NCBI GenBank assembly: GCA_023853785.1
Contig: JAJIRX010000708.1
Coordinates: forward strand, 372,001-436,000
Source of the DNA: Psilocybe azurescens
Lineage: Eukaryota > Basidiomycota > Agaricomycetes > Agaricales > Agrocybaceae
DNA length: 64,000 bases
Direction of reading: 5' to 3'
Position numbers and translations under genes: made by a program. This document shows, piece by piece, positions 43,398 through 54,626 of the stretch (its first letter is position 1; each line of letters starts with the position of its first letter). The notes under the pieces were generated by a model. That model was not told where the DNA came from and searched no databases. It saw only the letters and a program-made list of their open reading frames with translations.

Positions 43398-44907
43398 TCA
43401 ATACACTTGCTGCTTCTTCACTACCGACGCGCCCTCCCACTCCCCACTAATCTCCTCCCTGCCCCGGAGCGCCCTCATCTCCCTCGCCTTCATACGATGC
43501 ACACACACTGTCTCCCACCCGATCTTCCCCTCCGTGCCGCTCTCCCGCGGGCTCTTGATATCATGCCAACCCTTCACGTCGTCCACAATCTCTGTGTCTA
43601 CGGGGTACGGCAGATATGGTTTTGGGTGCACGGGGGTGAGGGGAGGCGGGGAGGACGAACGCTCGGTGGTCTCGAATTTGATGGTGGGGTCGTGGAAGTT
43701 TTTGAGTCCCGCGAGCCAGGACCCGATCATTACGTCGTCGGAGGGGTAGATGACGTGGTGCGGGAGGGGAGGGTCGGTGTTCATTAGGGTGTTGGTAATG
43801 TTCGAGCTGTGTCGTATTCGGATGTTAGTTAGTCAAAAGAATGCGAAAGGCGAGGAATGGAAAGGAAACGGGGTGGGGAACAGATTTCCGCGAAAAGACG
43901 AAATGAAACCCGGGATTTGCTTGTACTGTACTCACCTAAGCATGTACCCAATGCCCAGTGGGTAAGGGTACCACGGCCCGCGCACATAGTAATCCTCGTC
44001 TTTCTCGTTCACGTTCCCGTCGGGCACCGTGTTCTCGAAGTACGTGACGTGGTCGCCCATCCGCCCGACGAGGATGGACTCAGACCGCGGGTCGAGCATG
44101 GGCTTGAGGTGCTTGAGCCGGCGCGCGAGCGCGCGGAAGCGGCAGAATGTGTCGGAGTCCATCGTCATTGAGTAGTCGTATTCGGAGTGCGGGACAGAGT
44201 CGGCCTGAGTAAGGTTAGGGTGGTCAGTGTTTTGTGGTACGACATGACACAGCAACACAAGACAGGAAAGGACGGGACGGGATGAGACGAAAGAAGAAGA
44301 GAAGACACACCCATTTCAGCGCGCCATACCGCTTCTCCGACAGCCTCTCCGGTATATCCGTCACCTTCATCGTCAACACATCCCCATAAAACCAATCTTC
44401 CTTCGCCCGTTGATACCTCGTTGTCAGATTTGCGGTGCCCTCCTTCGCCAGTCCAATGATGAACTTATACTCCAGCTTCATATCGGCGCTCGGGATGCCC
44501 TTCAGCACGGTATCCCTGAGCACCTGCCGCCGCTCGAACTCGAATATGTGGGAGATGATGGCGAGGCGGATGACCATGGGCTCCGGGAGCGACGTGTCGA
44601 GGTATGCGGGGCGCGGGGCGTCAAAGGAGATGATGTCGGACCCCCATGATACAGGTACTTCTGGGTCTAGCGGGGTTTCTGGTGAGTAGAATGCTCTGAG
44701 GATGTAGATGAAGAATAGGGCGACGAGGAAGAGTAAGATGCGTCGGTTTAGAAGTCGTGGCAGAGGTAGCGAGAATTTTTAAAGGCCCTAGGTGTCGAGC
44801 TCGAATTGGAACGGGTGTGGTACTGCGGGAGGTGGATTCCATCCTCCAGGCTTGGGAGGTGCTGGAGGTGCTAGAGCTCCTCCTGGTGTGGGATTTTGGG
44901 GGTACAT
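43398..44907 (-). CDS. GT31-like galactosyltransferase C, disrupted near the anchor
   Basis: Minus-strand member of the GT31-like set, from ATG 44907 (MYPQNPTPGGAL) to a stop at 43398. The cytosolic tail is Pro-rich. TAG and TAA stops follow in the same frame just before the membrane anchor (RRILLFLVALFFIYIL), within positions 44775-44795. Fixing this would need three extra bases, not one, so it is the least explained break of the family. From the anchor on the frame is intact: FERRQVLRDTVL, LEYKFIIG, YGDVLTMKVTDIPERLSEKRY, MTMDSDTF, YPLGIGYML and SDDVMIGSW. Both introns are at the conserved sites. A downstream start at the in-frame Met of MVIRLAII would give a protein without an anchor. Confidence 0.72.
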
Positions 44908-46085
44908 CGTGAATATGATGTATAAAGAGTTCGAGACGGTGAGTACCGTTGTTCAGAGAGTGACCCGCAATCAATACATGAACTTGGAAAAGATTGCTAT
45001 TGCTATGCACAGCAGCTGGAATCTCTGAGGATGTGATGGGCTGGGACAGGTCACATTTGCTTGGTCGGCCCTTCGGCAAACTGATTGGTAAGCAAGTCAC
45101 CACAAAGTTGAATCAGAGTTCGCTCTCCCTTCCATCTCTCATTCGTATCAAGCCTCGAATGCGATATTCCAGCAACATCTGATTCGAAAGCTCAACTTCA
45201 GTTGACTACAAGATGCTCAGATACCAGATAGTCAAGACATAACATGGAAACGGGATGATGGAGCACGCCGAGCACGGATCCAAGTCTTTCTACCAACTTG
45301 CACTGACTCGACTGGCACGCCAGTCTAATAATATGTATGAACGACGCAATCGCCGGAACAGACGTCGAGCGCTAGCAGCTGATCTTCCGACCGAATTTTG
45401 CTTCACTTGATCAAGTCAGAGGGTAATTTATAGTAACGCTTTGGCCCAACCTTTCGGCGAATGGTTTTACTCTATCATCAAAAGTTGGTTGGACGACCGG
45501 AGTCGACACATCACTTGTAAGTTGGATCTCATACTCTAGTACCTACAGCCGTTGGTCGTTTTCTAACTTGATGGGCGCACTTCTACGCTATTTACATTTC
45601 TGCTCCGAACAGCTGTTCAGTTCACTGTGACTCTTTACTTTGGCACCTACAACCCGCCACCTTTCTAACGTTGGTTGGGCGCCACTTCCACGCTTGTTCC
45701 ATTTCCACTCCACATATCTTTATTCTTTATTTTAACTGAAACTGAACTGCCAATTTGAGAGCAACTTTCAACTTTGCATAACATGGTACTGCTATCATCA
45801 GGTGAGCAATCAGATTCAATGCCAACGAGAGGCTGTTAACGCAACGATCTGTTTGTTCTAACAGATGGCTGCTCAAGTCGGAGCTACTTCGAGAGATTGC
45901 AGTGCATCTGGAATGTTATATATGCACGCCTCGTACTCTGATGTTACATTATTCTCCCAGCACGTAAGATAAAACCTTCAGTCGTAAGTGTCCATATTGC
46001 ACGTATCAATTCGCTATTCACTAATCCCAACAGCAGTCCGTTCGATAGACTCGATCCATACCTCCTCAAAAGTCCTCGATACTTG
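44908..46085. other. Intergenic between divergent GT31-like genes C and D
   Basis: Shared promoter region. It includes a diverged direct repeat of about 70 bp (45539-45606 and 45643-45712). No gene is supported. Confidence 0.4.
45539..45712. repeat. Diverged direct repeat, two units of about 70 bp
   Basis: Both units share ACCTACA, then TTTCTAAC, TGGGCGC, CACTTC, ACGCT and CATTTC in the same order and spacing. They start about 104 bp apart. The repeat lies between the divergent GT31-like genes C and D. Confidence 0.5.
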
Positions 46086-47422
46086 ATGTATTCAACCAAC
46101 GGGCAATATCACGCCATTCCAACAGACCCAGAATGCCATCAGCGAAAACGCTCTCTCTTCCAATCCCTCGAGCGCACTCTTCTCCTGCGAATCTTCGCCT
46201 TCTTCTTCCTCATTATCATTGTCGTCATCTTTATCGTCTGCCGAGTCGCATCACCGCTCCTAGGCCCTGCCTTCCTGTTCGACGCCATACCTAAACCACT
46301 ATACATTGACACCCCAATTGATAGGCCGCTGGTCATTAGACTCGCGATTATATGCAGAGTAGACGCCTTTGAGAGACGTGAGACAATTAGGGCAGCGGTG
46401 TTGGATGGTGTGCCTCAAGGAGATGTGAGGCTGGAGTACAAGTTTTTCGTTGGGCGGGTGAAGGGCTTGGATGGGTATGGCGAGACGGCGATGGAGGGAA
46501 CCAGGACGATGCGGAGGATCACAAGGGAGAATGAGGTGCATGGTGACATTGTGGTTTTGCATGATATCGAGGATGTGCCGGAGAGAATTTCGGAGAAAAG
46601 ATTCGCTGCTCTGAGATGGGTACGTATGCGTCTCATTCCATCTCATTTTGACGTTCGTTGCGAGAGCTTATTTTGACTCATCCCACTACTTCTTAGGCGA
46701 ATTCGGTTTCTTATGAAGAGTACGATTATGCTATGACGATGGACTCTGACACTTTCTGTCGCTTTCGCACACTTGCGCGACGGATCCGATATATGTACTC
46801 CAACCTCAAACCGCGAGAGGAGCCGATTTTAATCGGGAGCATGTCAAAGAAAGATGTGTACTGGCAAAATACGGTTCGTGACACCAACGCTACCGGTAGT
46901 AAGGCGAAAGAGGAAGACTTGTGGGTCAAGGGACCGGTATATCCGTATCCCGTTGGTATTGGGTATATGCTCAGGTAGATATGACTGGCTTCGATCATCT
47001 ATCCTAATACGCAGTTCTTATTCTGATTTCTCGGCGCTTTTTGCATACTTAGCTCGAATCTCACAGCAACCATAATGAATGCGGACCCGGCTGTACCACA
47101 TCACATCCACTACCCATACGACGACGTCATGATCGGATCCTGGATAGCGGCGCTCAAAGAGCTGCACAACCCTTCCTCTGTATTTCAAACGCTGAGCGGG
47201 AAGTTTGCACCCGAGCAAGTATCTCCGACCCCGTACTTACCGTACGCTATCAGCACAAAAATAGTGGACGATAAGATTGGCTGGCATGATTATAAGGGAC
47301 GAGGATCCGTGCGTACGGCGCATGCGATTGGATGGGATACGGCGTGTGTGCATAGGATATCGCTGGCTGAGATGGTGGCATTTAGAGGCATGGAGGAAGT
47401 TAAGATGGAGTGGGACTACTAG
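46086..47422 (+). CDS. GT31-like galactosyltransferase D, intact
   Basis: Exons 46086-46619, 46697-46974 and 47053-47422 join in phase to 394 codons (393 aa), the only fully open gene of the set. It has a short cytosolic tail and a strong membrane anchor (FAFFFLIIIVVIFIVC), so it is a type II Golgi protein. Motifs in order: FERRETIRAAVL, EYKFFVGR, HGDIVVLHDIEDVPERISEKRF, MTMDSDTF (DxD metal site), YPVGIGYML and YDDVMIGSW (acidic motif before the last strand). A conserved end (GWDTACVHR) follows. GT31 enzymes transfer galactose or GlcNAc in beta-1,3 linkage; the donor and acceptor here are unknown. Confidence 0.82.
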
Positions 47423-48134
47423 GCCTTGATGCCTAAGTATTGAACATACTGAACGTTGAGCCCTTGATTAATTATTATTGTATTTATCGATTTTTTAGAT
47501 TAGAAGCTTAGAAAGAGGGAGGCATCCTATTCATCAGTCTCTTCGTTACCCACATGCACGCTGGCGCTGACCTTTCAGCAACCCCTTATCCCGCATTTCT
47601 CATTGACAGGCGCGGCGCAACTATCCTTGAGACTTCTACTTGAAGCACACTCAACCTGAGGACCCGCAGTCGTGGGGACCAAATAATATTGCATTTCGTA
47701 ACTTCAATCTGAACTACGCCAGTAATTTAAACTTTAGGCTTTTCAAAATTTCAAGGCTAGATATGAGCTCCGTCATAAATTTTACTTTCCAGTCACGGCC
47801 CACCCAATCTATTTCCATTTCCACGTTCTTCGGAGCATTTTAATTTCTCTTACTGTTCACTTGCACACAAGACCAACTGTCCTAATCCGACGCGAACTCT
47901 GGGAGACAGATGTCCCGATGTTATAATCATCCTTCCTCATAAGGCCAACCCTTTTGTTCTGTCATAATGACTACAGAGGACACGAGGCTTCGAGGCAAAT
48001 GCCTTGGATGGGAAGAAAAGGAAGACTCGCCGCCTCGTGTGCCACGCACATTCTCTCAACTCAAAACTTGATGTAAGTAAGGGTTCTGTGAACCTTTGGA
48101 CCCTTCGCTCGTCATCTTATCTCTTTCCCTGACG
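47423..48134. other. Intergenic region
   Basis: No supported gene; the frame at 47640-47843 has no motif. Confidence 0.35.
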
Positions 48135-49423
48135 ATGTCCCACCAAGCCTACCATCGCCCGTCGTACAATCACCATGCTGGGTTCTATCGTACAATCCAG
48201 CCCTCTGACGACTTTTCCAAGCCATGGGAGAACAGCCCGATCTCCGATGGTGCCGATCTCCCACCGGAACCGCTCAAGCCTGTGTTCGATGTTCCAGCGA
48301 TCGCGACCTCTGCCGTTGTTGGCGAGTCGAGCGCGTCGTCGCCTTTGTCTACTGCGACGTCACAGACGTTGATGAGTGTAGGAAAGGCACCAGCTAAGAA
48401 AAACCGAAGTCTCTGGGCCCGCATCATGCACTTCGTGAAGTTCGGTGAGAAAGTTCGCTGTACAGCATTGATTTCAGATGTTTGATCGATGTCTTCGACA
48501 AGGTATCTTCTCTTCGGATGAGGGGGTATTGACACCGGCTCATGTTCCAATCGCGGGCAACCCTGCGCCAGCCAAAGTTGAACTTCATGAATGGAAGCAA
48601 TATGGCTACTGGGCTCGTCCGATACTCAACAATGTGACTGGCATAAATTCGCGTAAGGTCTTCGGTATACTATCATAACTCTTCCATCTCTGTTAATGCA
48701 GGCACACACCACTGTCTAGCCGTCTCAAGCGAAAAAAGCATCGACACTGTTACCCTTCAAAATATTATCAACGACATGGGCGATGAATCTCAAGGTCGAT
48801 CTACTCCCCCACACAAACGCTTCATCCCAGGGTAAAACACCGTGCCCTACCACCTCGTCCCACTCGTTGGAAGGTCCCTGTTCCGGGACAGCCACTCCCC
48901 TTTCCTTGGGAAGTCCAGATCAACCCTCTTCTCCAACACGTCCTCTGGGGACCCTCCCCTCTCACCTGGTGTCTCTTCGACGACCCTCGGATGAAAACCG
49001 TACGGTATGGTCGTACCCCTTCATCATCTTCTGCGGGCACCAAGATCTCGCACAGCCCGCTACATGGCCGTTCCTCACGCACATGTACTTCAACGCCGTA
49101 GCGGGTGACACAGCACCCATGTTTCCGTGGCCCTTTGCGTCGAGAATTTAAAGGGGATTACGGTTGGTGATGTGCTCGAGCAGATATACAAGGCGTTCTG
49201 GGAGCCTATTCTTCGTGATGAGAAGGAGAGCTGGCCGATGATAAGACAAGATGCTGCGATGAGGGCACTGCATGAACGGTGCCGGATGTGTTCGACGCCT
49301 GGGCAGCCGGAGTTTGAGGATTACATGCGGAGGTGTGATTCGCTTGGTGGTGTTATGTGGTTCAGGGGGATTGAGCCTACTATCAATGCTGGCGGGTGGA
49401 TGGTCACTTTCGGAACACATTGA
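48135..49423 (+). pseudogene. DUF6699-like protein gene, three frame breaks
   Basis: Starts at 48135 (MSHQAYHRPSYNHH) with a long Pro/Ser/Ala-rich N-terminal half and two short introns (about 48445-48477 and 48652-48703). The C-terminal half fits the fungal DUF6699 pattern: WEVQINPLLQH, CLFDDPR, DLAQPATWPFLTHM, FPWPF and ITVGDVLEQIYKAFWEP, with a final WFRGIEP block. The frame breaks at the CCC 48826-48828, after AAG at 49044 and at TTT 49134-49136. One base added to each run restores the domain. Function of DUF6699 is unknown. Confidence 0.6.
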
Positions 49424-50268
49424 TTTTGACGCTTTCGCTCTTTGCTTTCTAATGGGAGAGCGCTACTTTTCGTGTTCTTGTTTTACACTATCCTTATCCC
49501 TTGTTTTTCTTTCCTTATGCGACTATCCCAATTTTGGATTTTCTATGATGTCGAACATCTTTTCCTTACATAAAGTTCAGAGGCTCAATAACAATTGACC
49601 TCTATAATCATTCTCTGCGTGTGCTTAAGCTCCGTCAATGACTGGGTCATTTTTGATCGCGCAGCTGGTCCATTCAAAATAGAATATCAATTGTCTATTT
49701 TACGACAGTACTCTACTGATCTAATCGATGGGATGTACGATAACTCGGGTGGATTTGAGCCGATGTTGTCGCTGTACACACAAAGGTTTCTTGACTGAGG
49801 GAGAAAGGAAACTCTGAACCTGGATTTCGGTAACACCACACGTTATTAGTGGGTCACCAAGTTTATGCACTGTATTTTCGACTCATTGAAGACCGTGAAA
49901 GACACGTGAAAGACCCATCCCTGTTCCATATAGAAGAGTCGGCGTGCACAAACCCATTCATGTTCCAAACAGAAGATCGGCTCCACGCCTACGTTGTGCA
50001 ATCATGAATCTGAGTGTCTATTCTCTAATGTGCACACCATCTACGAGTACTATAGGCCCGCAGTTCGAATCTTTTAGGTAGAGACCCCTGAGCGAGTAGT
50101 TTTAAGACCGGCATCATTCGATAATGCCGGGCCCGCCTATAAAGGCATTGTGGGCGCTTGCCATCACCGCAAATAGGTACGATTTCGGTTGTTTAGCGGG
50201 ATTTAAGTGACTATCCTTGAGTGACCCCGTGGCCACCCCCGGGTGGTACGGGGATTGAATTCTCAACC
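49424..50268. other. Intergenic region before the right duplication arm
   Basis: No gene supported. Near 50105-50135 there is a GCCGGCAT/ATGCCGGG-like inverted repeat. Its origin is not clear. Confidence 0.35.
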
Positions 50269-50406
50269 GTCTAATTATTACGGTCAGTGCACAAAGCTTA
50301 CCCTCCCTTCTAAACTACATCCGGGAGTCAGCAGATCTGCAGAAGATGGCAAGGTGTTCATGTTACCACGCTCATTAATTGACCGTGGACGCAATAGAGC
50401 TGGGGG

Positions 50407-50413
50407 TATATAA
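50407..50413 (+). promoter_or_regulatory. TATA box of disordered orphan copy 2
   Basis: TATATAA about 100 bp before the ATG at 50510; same position as in copy 1. Confidence 0.5.
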
Positions 50414-50509
50414 CGATGATCTCAAGTTGGATACCGGGTCAGGTTAATCTTCCTCTCTGCCAGAGCCTTCAATTAGGTCTGCGATACAGTAACCGGCATA
50501 GTATTCACA

Positions 50510-52196
50510 ATGGAATCGCGCAACATGATGACCAATCCCAATCAGAATGCTTTCGCATCCCAACCTCATCGGAATCCTTATCATAACGCAGCAACTTACT
50601 ATCCCAGTGGTTCCAATGGTCTCAACCCATCATTAGCGTCCAATGCTTATCCCCATCCACAAGCGCCAGTGGTTCCTACACAATCATTCATTCCAAACCC
50701 TGGTGAGTAGGGTAGACAGCGACACTTACTTTGTTCATCCGTGATCTAATGGTTTGCGATAGTAGTAGGTAGTAGGCCGGGTGCACGGGGTGCACATCAC
50801 GCTTCAACAACATCCTATCGTTATGGTGGGCACTATAACAATATACAAGGGTTACACGCACCCCCAGGGCCATACGCAAGCTCGAGAACAAGCCCGTGCC
50901 CGTATCCTTATCTATACACTTACTATCCGAACAGTAATATGACGGCACCTTCTCCTTATCAAGTGAAGGCTTCACGGCATAAATACCCAGGACAGGCTGC
51001 TCAAGGACATTTCTCTTCTCTTCCTCGTGGACCACCTGTGTCCTCGCACACTGTTTCACCGAGCGACCCCAGCTATTACATTCCGCGGAGATCCCCAACC
51101 CCTCCGCCTTCACCGCCACGTCAATGGGTAGAGATTAACCCTACACACACCGCTTCACATCAGGTTAAACATGACCGCCAATCTCGCCGTCCCGGTGGAT
51201 CTTCAGGTGGTCACCATCGACATCCAGCTCCATCTTCGGCTGACCATCCGCGTAGTCATTCACGGTCATCTAGCACGCACAGTTGGCGTTCTATCTCTCC
51301 CCTCTGTAGAAGAGACCGGATGTCAGACTACTGCGGGCGCTTCTAAAATCGGGCATGGCCCTGAAATAAAGGACGATCGAAAACGTAGTGCTCGTCCACT
51401 GAAGTCAATCTTGCGTAATTGTCATGCTCCAAAACCGGATCCCACTCCAAGTGCTTTCTCTTCTAGCTCGAGGTCTGGAGCAAACGTGAAGGACGCGCAA
51501 ACAGAACAAATTCATAAGTTGACCGCAAAGCTTACTGAAATTATAGGAAATCAAAATACCACTGAGAATATTGGACGGGATAGAACGCACTCAATTTCTC
51601 TGGAGTCTTCGAAAAGAAAGGGAAAAGGAAAAGAAAGGGCTTCAGATGTGGGCGATGAGAGTGAGAACGATGGGTGGAAATCGGGATCACGCACACCTGA
51701 ATTATCGGATTGGGGGACAATATCGCCGGAAAAGGTGTTTGTGATACCTCCCGCTTCGTCGTCTGGGTCAAAAGGAAAAGGGAAAGTATCGGCAGAAAGC
51801 ATGCAGCAGCACTGGGATGGAAGTGGACGATTGAAAGACGATCACAGAGGCATTGATGGGGACGGCCGACATGATATTACGTCTGACCAAGGTTCGTAAT
51901 GGCATATGGCACAAGTCTTTAAATACTGTGATGATACCGATACCTACTTATAATCTACTCATCTAGATCGAGAGGGCACGTTGACTCTGTCTCGAGAGGG
52001 GCGGGGATCTACGCGGTCTCATATCCCACGTCCAGCGACACCATATGGCAAAGGACATCTTCCGGGCGATACTCCGGTTGTGTATACTGTGGAAGCACGG
52101 ACATTGAGAATAGGATCTGGCAGTGGTGATGTTATGAATAGCTATGGAAAACATAAATTATCTGCGTACGCTCTCGGACTGACGAGTAGACGGTAA
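50510..52196 (+). pseudogene. Disordered orphan protein, copy 2, frame-shifted
   Basis: Same three-exon structure as the gene at 38279-39961. Exon 2 carries CCCC at 51299-51302 where copy 1 has CCC. This one-base insertion sends the frame to an early stop at 51344-51346 (ending DYCGRF). The rest of exon 2 is open in the shifted frame to 51899. In exon 3 a short in-frame deletion removes the residues between SH and RPATPY. If the extra C is real, only about the first half of the protein is made. Confidence 0.7.
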
Positions 52197-52366
52197 AAAT
52201 AACTGGACTGCAACGACTGGACAATAATTAATGGTTTTAAAGTCAGTCAAAAGGCTCAGGTTGGATATCAGAGTATAAACGTGAACGGATGGGGATTTAG
52301 AATGGGATAATGTGCTTTGGCTGACGGGAAATTGGTAACAAAATAATCCGGGCAGATATGTGAAAG

Positions 52367-52374
52367 AAAAAAAA
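52367..52374 (-). terminator. Pol III terminator of tRNA-Thr copy 2
   Basis: Run of eight T on the minus strand directly after the tRNA. Confidence 0.7.
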
Positions 52375-52462
52375 TTCCCTCTAGCCGACTTGAACGACTG
52401 ACCTCGTCATAGCTCACTGTTGTGGCTACTAGTGACGCGCTCTACCACTGAGCTAAGAGGGA
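52375..52462 (-). tRNA. tRNA-Thr(AGU) with 16-nt intron
   Basis: All mature tRNA positions match the copy at 38093-38177. The intron is 16 nt instead of 13 because of a three-base AGT insertion in its 3' half. Both copies look functional. Confidence 0.9.
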
Positions 52463-53058
52463 GATGTAAGTTGTCACGTTATATATTATAGGTAAATCGC
52501 TAGAAGGAAGGAAAGAATTGCTGCCGAATCCCGGAAAAAACCCAGAATTTGAAATATAATGAAATATAGGAGTTGAGCTTCGTAAACACTTTAGACAAAA
52601 CCCTAATGCATGTATTATATAGTCAGTATCCCCCTGAAGCCTAAAAATACGAAAGAGATAGAGAAAGATGCGGTCAGAGGTTGAGACAGATTTGATGAGA
52701 CCAGGAGGACTGTGTCCCACAGCAGGAACAGATATTCACACGGAATACTTTATTTATAGACGCGACTTAAATTCGCTAAATTCACTCGTGCACTCTTACT
52801 AGGGTTAATTTCTCGCATTCGTCTTTGTGGTTCCAACACGGTATCAGGAGGATGTTAGGTTGTTTACGAGACAAAAAAGATCTATCGGATAGAGTGTCAG
52901 ATCCTGCATACCGGCATCTACGCTGTTTGACTTCATGTGACAGGCTTCAATTGGGGATTCAAATTTGGTGGAAAGGCGAAATGTTTTGAAAGGGATGGGA
53001 CAGATGGGTCATTTCATCGTGAAAGTAAATAATAAGAAGAAATAAATATCCAAGTATA
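52463..53058. other. Intergenic region
   Basis: No gene seen; similarity to the left duplication arm ends at 52462. Confidence 0.4.
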
Positions 53059-54626
53059 TCACGTAGTATCCTGGTAGGATGGTGGCATATCGTGAGAGCC
53101 TATCGTCAAATCCAAAGCCATAGAGTTCATGGAACTGGGCGCTGCATCACTGCGTGGTTGATATTGAGTACGAGGAACATAAAGATATCTCCCAGGATCG
53201 GTCTGGTGAATTTGATCCGAAACGATGCTCCGAGCACCGCATGAGGTAGGTGATGGGACCACATTGACAGTCGATGCTCCAGGGCTAGTGACTGCGTAGG
53301 ACGCCGAAGCCTTTTCAGCGAGATGTCCAGAGCTTTCTGCCACGGTATCTGTAGTGAGTCGAAGTCTTGGGGGTTAAGTGGTGGGGCAGTAGAATTCTTT
53401 CCGCTCAAATAACCTTCATATCTTGCAGTCCTTGACGCGGAACTGCTTGAGTATCTTCCCCCGCCTTGGAGAGGGAATGGAGTGATAGATGTTATATCCG
53501 ACTGCGGTCTTGCTAAAACGACTATTTAGGGTTGGTTTAAAAAAATCAGGTTGAATTAGACTGACGTTTCTCGTCTGTATCATTTAACTCCCTGTGTCGG
53601 AATCCATTTCGGCGGCGTATCAGGATGAATATGATTAGGATTATGAGTACCACACCGCCGACAATACCGCCAATAATTGGGCCGATAGGAATTCGTGCAG
53701 AGGACGACGATGTCGTCACATTTGGGGGATCTACTGCTTCGGTGACAACCGAACCATCCGCCTTCGTACTCGTAACAAGGCGAACCGAAATGGACGTGTG
53801 GTCTCCTAGACCGGTGCCGACTGGTAAACCTTTTCAAGAAGTAAATAATCAAGATACTACTAGCGATAGCGAGAACTAGAATGATGGCTACAGAATCTTA
53901 TAGGACTCACCGGTAGCACCCCCCTGATAGTCTGAGAGCTGCCTGAGCCGTCATTCATTGCTACTGCGCCGGGTACGGACTGGGTCGACTGAACTGAAGA
54001 CGATGATGCGAGAGCCACATTAACGCCTGTCAACGAGTTGGAAACTCCCGCCGTAGATACTGTCGGCGGGACAGCATTAGATATCGACTCGCTGGTTTTG
54101 GGTGGAGTAGAGACAGGAGTTGACGTAGGAGTACTTTCTGCTATCCCAGGACTAACAACGACGTTAGAACCCTCGAGGAGAAGTCGATCCAATTGAAGTG
54201 GGCTGTCTGCTAGATGACCAGCATTCGAAAGTATGAGTGTGTGTACTGTGTTTGGAATAGTGCTTGTATCGTAGAGAACAAAGTTGAAAACGTTTGTGGT
54301 ATTTGTAGGGTGTGATATTGTCGATATTTTGCCATCGAAATCCACAATGGCATGGACGCTATTACTAGCGGTGCTAATTGGAAGGGAAGAGTATATAATC
54401 AGGCGAGTTCCTACCATTGTGTACGAGATCTCAGAAAGGGGTAATCGCATACAATATGAATCAGCTTGCCTTGGAAAGTAATGGATGCGGAGGCATTCGT
54501 CTGAACAGTTGAATGCAGTGTACCTTGAAATGCCGGTTGTTGTGCAGACCCTGTTAGAAAATTCCATGATCCAGAATAGGTGATGAGAGTGTTTGCATCA
54601 TCCAAGATCAAGGTCAGTACACTCAT
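53059..54626 (-). CDS. Single-pass membrane protein, paralogue B, two frame breaks
   Basis: Paralogue of the gene at 30079-31599, same orientation and layout. It starts at 54626 (MSVLTLILDDANTL), with the surface module (LITYSGSWNF, GTLHSTVQTNASASITFQ, TRLIIYSSLP, HTLILSNAG, LQLDRLLLEG), a Ser/Thr-rich stalk, a transmembrane helix (IIGGIVGGVVLIIILIILI), RRRNGFRH and a tail ending in HDMPPSYQ. The first intron has a GC donor (54469) where paralogue A has GT. Two one-base gaps are needed: at the GG of the donor 53910-53911 and near 53354, before DTVAESSGHL. Confidence 0.62.

Larger units (their letters stand above)
50269..52462 (+). repeat. Inverted segmental duplication, right arm
   Basis: Inverted copy of 38093-40203. 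Gene, promoter and tRNA are kept in the same internal order. Both ends coincide with those of the left arm; beyond them no similarity is seen. Confidence 0.85.

Noticed and set aside
32804..47422. Secondary-metabolite gene cluster
   Set aside because: No polyketide, peptide or terpene synthase, P450 or transporter is present; the cluster is made of one duplicated glycosyltransferase family and unrelated genes.
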